From positions 1 to 54,333 of the forward strand of contig SHYW01000021.1 of NCBI GenBank assembly GCA_009692615.1: a DNA stretch of 54,333 bases. The letters are read 5' to 3'. The notes beneath the pieces were generated by a model that saw only the letters and a list, made by a program, of their open reading frames with translations, did no database searches and had not been told where the DNA came from. Of the stretch, positions 52,922 through 54,333 are shown piece by piece. Each line of letters starts with the position of its first letter. The stretch's first letter is position 1. This stretch comes from Deltaproteobacteria bacterium. Its GTDB lineage: Bacteria; Desulfobacterota; Binatia; UBA9968. Made by a program: the position numbers and the translations under genes.

Positions 52922-54097
52922 TTAGAACTTACTCAGCCGCGACAATCGTTCCGCCGCCGCCGCCAGCGTCTCGTCCTTCTTGCAGACCGCGAAGCGGGCG
53001 AAGTGTTTGCCCAAATGCTTGTCGCTTTCCTGGTAGAACGGGCTGGCGGGAATACAGGCGACACCGACGTCGCGAATCAGCCACTGGGCGAACTGCATGT
53101 CGTCTTGCACATGCTTTGGCGCAACACCGCGCCAATCGATCATGACGAAGTAGCTTCCACTCGGTTTGAAAACTTTGAAACCGACTGTCTTGAGTACATC
53201 GACCATGCGGTCGCGTCTCGATTGATAGCTCACCTGAAGATTCTCGAAAAACGAGAACGGCAAATTCAGCGCGGTCGCCGCGGCAGCTTGTAACGGTGAA
53301 GCGACGGCGTAAGTGATGAACTGGTGCGCTTGGTTAACTGCGTTGACGAGCGCCGCGGGACCGATCGCCCAGCCAATCTTCCAACCGGTAACGCTAAAAG
53401 TCTTGCCCAAGCTACTGATCGTCAGCGTGCGCTCGGCCATCCCCGGCAGCGTCGCCAGCCGCGTGTGTACCGCGTCATCGTAGAGAATATGCTCATAAAC
53501 CTCGTCGGTGATGGCGACGACGTCATGCTTCTGACACAGCGCGGCGATCGCGCGCAGCTCGGCGCGGGAAAAAACTTTGCCGGTGGGATTGTGCGGCGTG
53601 TTGACGATAATCGCCCGGGTGCGCGAGTTGAAAGCTTTGGCCAATTCATCCGGATCGAATTCCCAACCATCGCCGCGCAGCGCCACGTAGCGCGGCGTCA
53701 CGCCGGCCATGATCATGTTCGGCACGTAAGTATCGTAGACCGGTTCGAAGACGATCGCTTCATCGCCCGGATCGGTCAGCCCAAGAATCGCCGCGAACAC
53801 GCCTTCGGTGGCGCCGGTGGTGACCAGCACTTCCGTGTCTGGATTCAATTTCTGGTCGTAGAAACACGCCGCATGCTGGGCGATAGCGTGACGCACGTTC
53901 GCCATACCGATGCCCGGCGCGTATTGATTGAGCGCGCTGTTTACCGCCTCGACGGCGGCAGCCAAAACTTCTGGCGGCCCGTCAAAATCCGGCGCGCCCT
54001 GACCCAAGTTCACGGCATTATACTGCCGCGCGAGATTATTTATCTCGACAAACACCGTCGTGCCGAACCCCGCAACCCGCTGTGACATCGCTGACAT
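52922..54097 (-). CDS. Class I/II PLP-dependent aminotransferase (kynurenine/methionine aminotransferase-like)
   Basis: A 391-residue fold-type I enzyme. Key parts are VNLGQGAPDFDGP at the N-terminus, NQYAPGIGMANVRHAIA, Asn in NTPHNPTGKVF, Asp and Tyr in ITDEVYEHILYD, and the PLP lysine in SSLGKTFSVTGWKIGW. The Arg that holds the substrate carboxylate is in KHFARFAVCKKDE near the end. GGAGG lies ten bases before ATG 54097; a second ATG is four codons later. Members transaminate aromatic amino acids, methionine or kynurenine. This would fit the kynurenine-formamidase-like gene at 32900, but distance makes that speculative. Confidence 0.92.
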   Translation of the reverse strand: MSAMSQRVAGFGTTVFVEINNLARQYNAVNLGQGAPDFDGPPEVLAAAVEAVNSALNQYAPGIGMANVRHAIAQHAACFYDQKLNPDTEVLVTTGATEGVFAAILGLTDPGDEAIVFEPVYDTYVPNMIMAGVTPRYVALRGDGWEFDPDELAKAFNSRTRAIIVNTPHNPTGKVFSRAELRAIAALCQKHDVVAITDEVYEHILYDDAVHTRLATLPGMAERTLTISSLGKTFSVTGWKIGWAIGPAALVNAVNQAHQFITYAVASPLQAAAATALNLPFSFFENLQVSYQSRRDRMVDVLKTVGFKVFKPSGSYFVMIDWRGVAPKHVQDDMQFAQWLIRDVGVACIPASPFYQESDKHLGKHFARFAVCKKDETLAAAAERLSRLSKF

Positions 54098-54186
54098 CGT
54101 CGATTCACCTCCGATCTAAACCTACCGCAATTGCGTCCGCGATTCACGCCTTACCCCTTACCCTTCACCCCTTACCGAATTCGAGA

Positions 54187-54333
54187 CTGTCGTGGCAACG
54201 TCAATATGTCATGTTAACAGCAACGCGATTATGTCAGGGTAGTGCGTTGGGTTGAGGTCGTAAGTTAGAAACCTGGCCATAGCGGAACCCCACCTTGTTG
54301 GAGTTGGTTCGATATAGGCCAAGTGTGTGCGTC
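54187..54333. repeat. Right copy of the perfect 147-bp terminal inverted repeat
   Basis: It is the exact reverse complement of 1-147. The probable element edge reads ctgtcgtggcaacgtcaata, followed by two spaced TATGTCA motifs. A frame ending 22 bp inside the edge runs off the window, as on the left. The ~90 bp between this repeat and the aminotransferase start contains only a ccttaccccttacccttcac low-complexity run. Confidence 0.93.

Overview
What it looks like. The window is a moderately GC-rich bacterial chromosome segment with mostly short intergenic gaps and about 41 apparently intact protein genes, at least seven decayed or partial ones, and no rRNA, tRNA or CRISPR array that I can see. 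The mix points to an uncultured soil, sediment or groundwater bacterium of the deltaproteobacterial / Binatota / Tectomicrobia type: orphan periplasmic substrate-binding proteins (NMT1/SsuA-like and iron/thiamine-like), a UbiD decarboxylase, an HpaB-type flavin monooxygenase, a CoxL-like molybdenum hydroxylase, ACMSD-type amidohydrolase and isochorismatase, with intergenic palindromes of the CACGAAG / CTTTGCG / CCCCTACG kind. That placement is an inference from gene style, not from a marker gene. The first 147 bases are repeated as a perfect inverted copy at the end, so the window is probably a whole contig that stops inside two inverted copies of one repeat, probably an IS element.

Layout. 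1-3.5 kb: flavin reductase, TPR protein, alpha/beta hydrolase and a YeeE/YedE-type sulfur transporter, all on the minus strand. 4.2-9.7 kb: four tandem paralogous MFS transporters. 9.8-14 kb: a binding protein, a YfcG-like glutathione transferase and an orphan xanthine-dehydrogenase-type large subunit. 14.1-19.3 kb: a DUF4062-STAND-NTPase-FGE protein, divergent from a nuclease-like unknown; then a phosphoesterase whose N-terminus comes from a CoxL-like gene, and a rotted second copy of the nuclease-like gene. 19.3-24.4 kb: dnaJ plus a MerR-type modulator, an MFS remnant, glgC broken by one in-frame stop, an rRNA-methyltransferase-like gene and an RRM protein. 24.7-36.4 kb: a catabolic region (binding proteins, carboxyltransferase, UbiD, gamma carbonic anhydrase, enoyl-CoA hydratase, amidohydrolase, formamidase-like hydrolase, CMD protein, isochorismatase). 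36.5-44 kb: an LtaS-like sulfatase, 2-hydroxyacid dehydrogenase, SET methyltransferase, HpaB-like oxygenase, a persulfide dioxygenase-rhodanese-DUF2892 fusion and a binding protein. 44.3-54.3 kb: a RAYT transposase, ettA, an inserted methyltransferase, an MFS exporter, a binding protein, a DUF6282 pseudogene and an aminotransferase.

How it fits together. The metabolic genes suggest scavenging and breakdown of small aromatic or heterocyclic carboxylates and sulfur compounds; ligand-binding proteins sit beside decarboxylases and hydrolases, but the matching permeases are not here. The most unusual structure is genomic. At two loci 12 kb apart (isochorismatase at 35 kb, ettA at 47 kb) the last ~160 bp of a gene is repeated about 1.0-1.25 kb downstream, and the two repeats enclose unrelated accessory genes. 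The differences between repeat copies are almost all synonymous. This looks like integration of tiny circular cassettes at gene 3' ends. Other points of interest are the DUF4062-STAND-FGE / nuclease-like divergent pair, a possible conflict or defence system, and a family of intergenic palindromes with constant CCCCTAC ends and variable but self-complementary stems.
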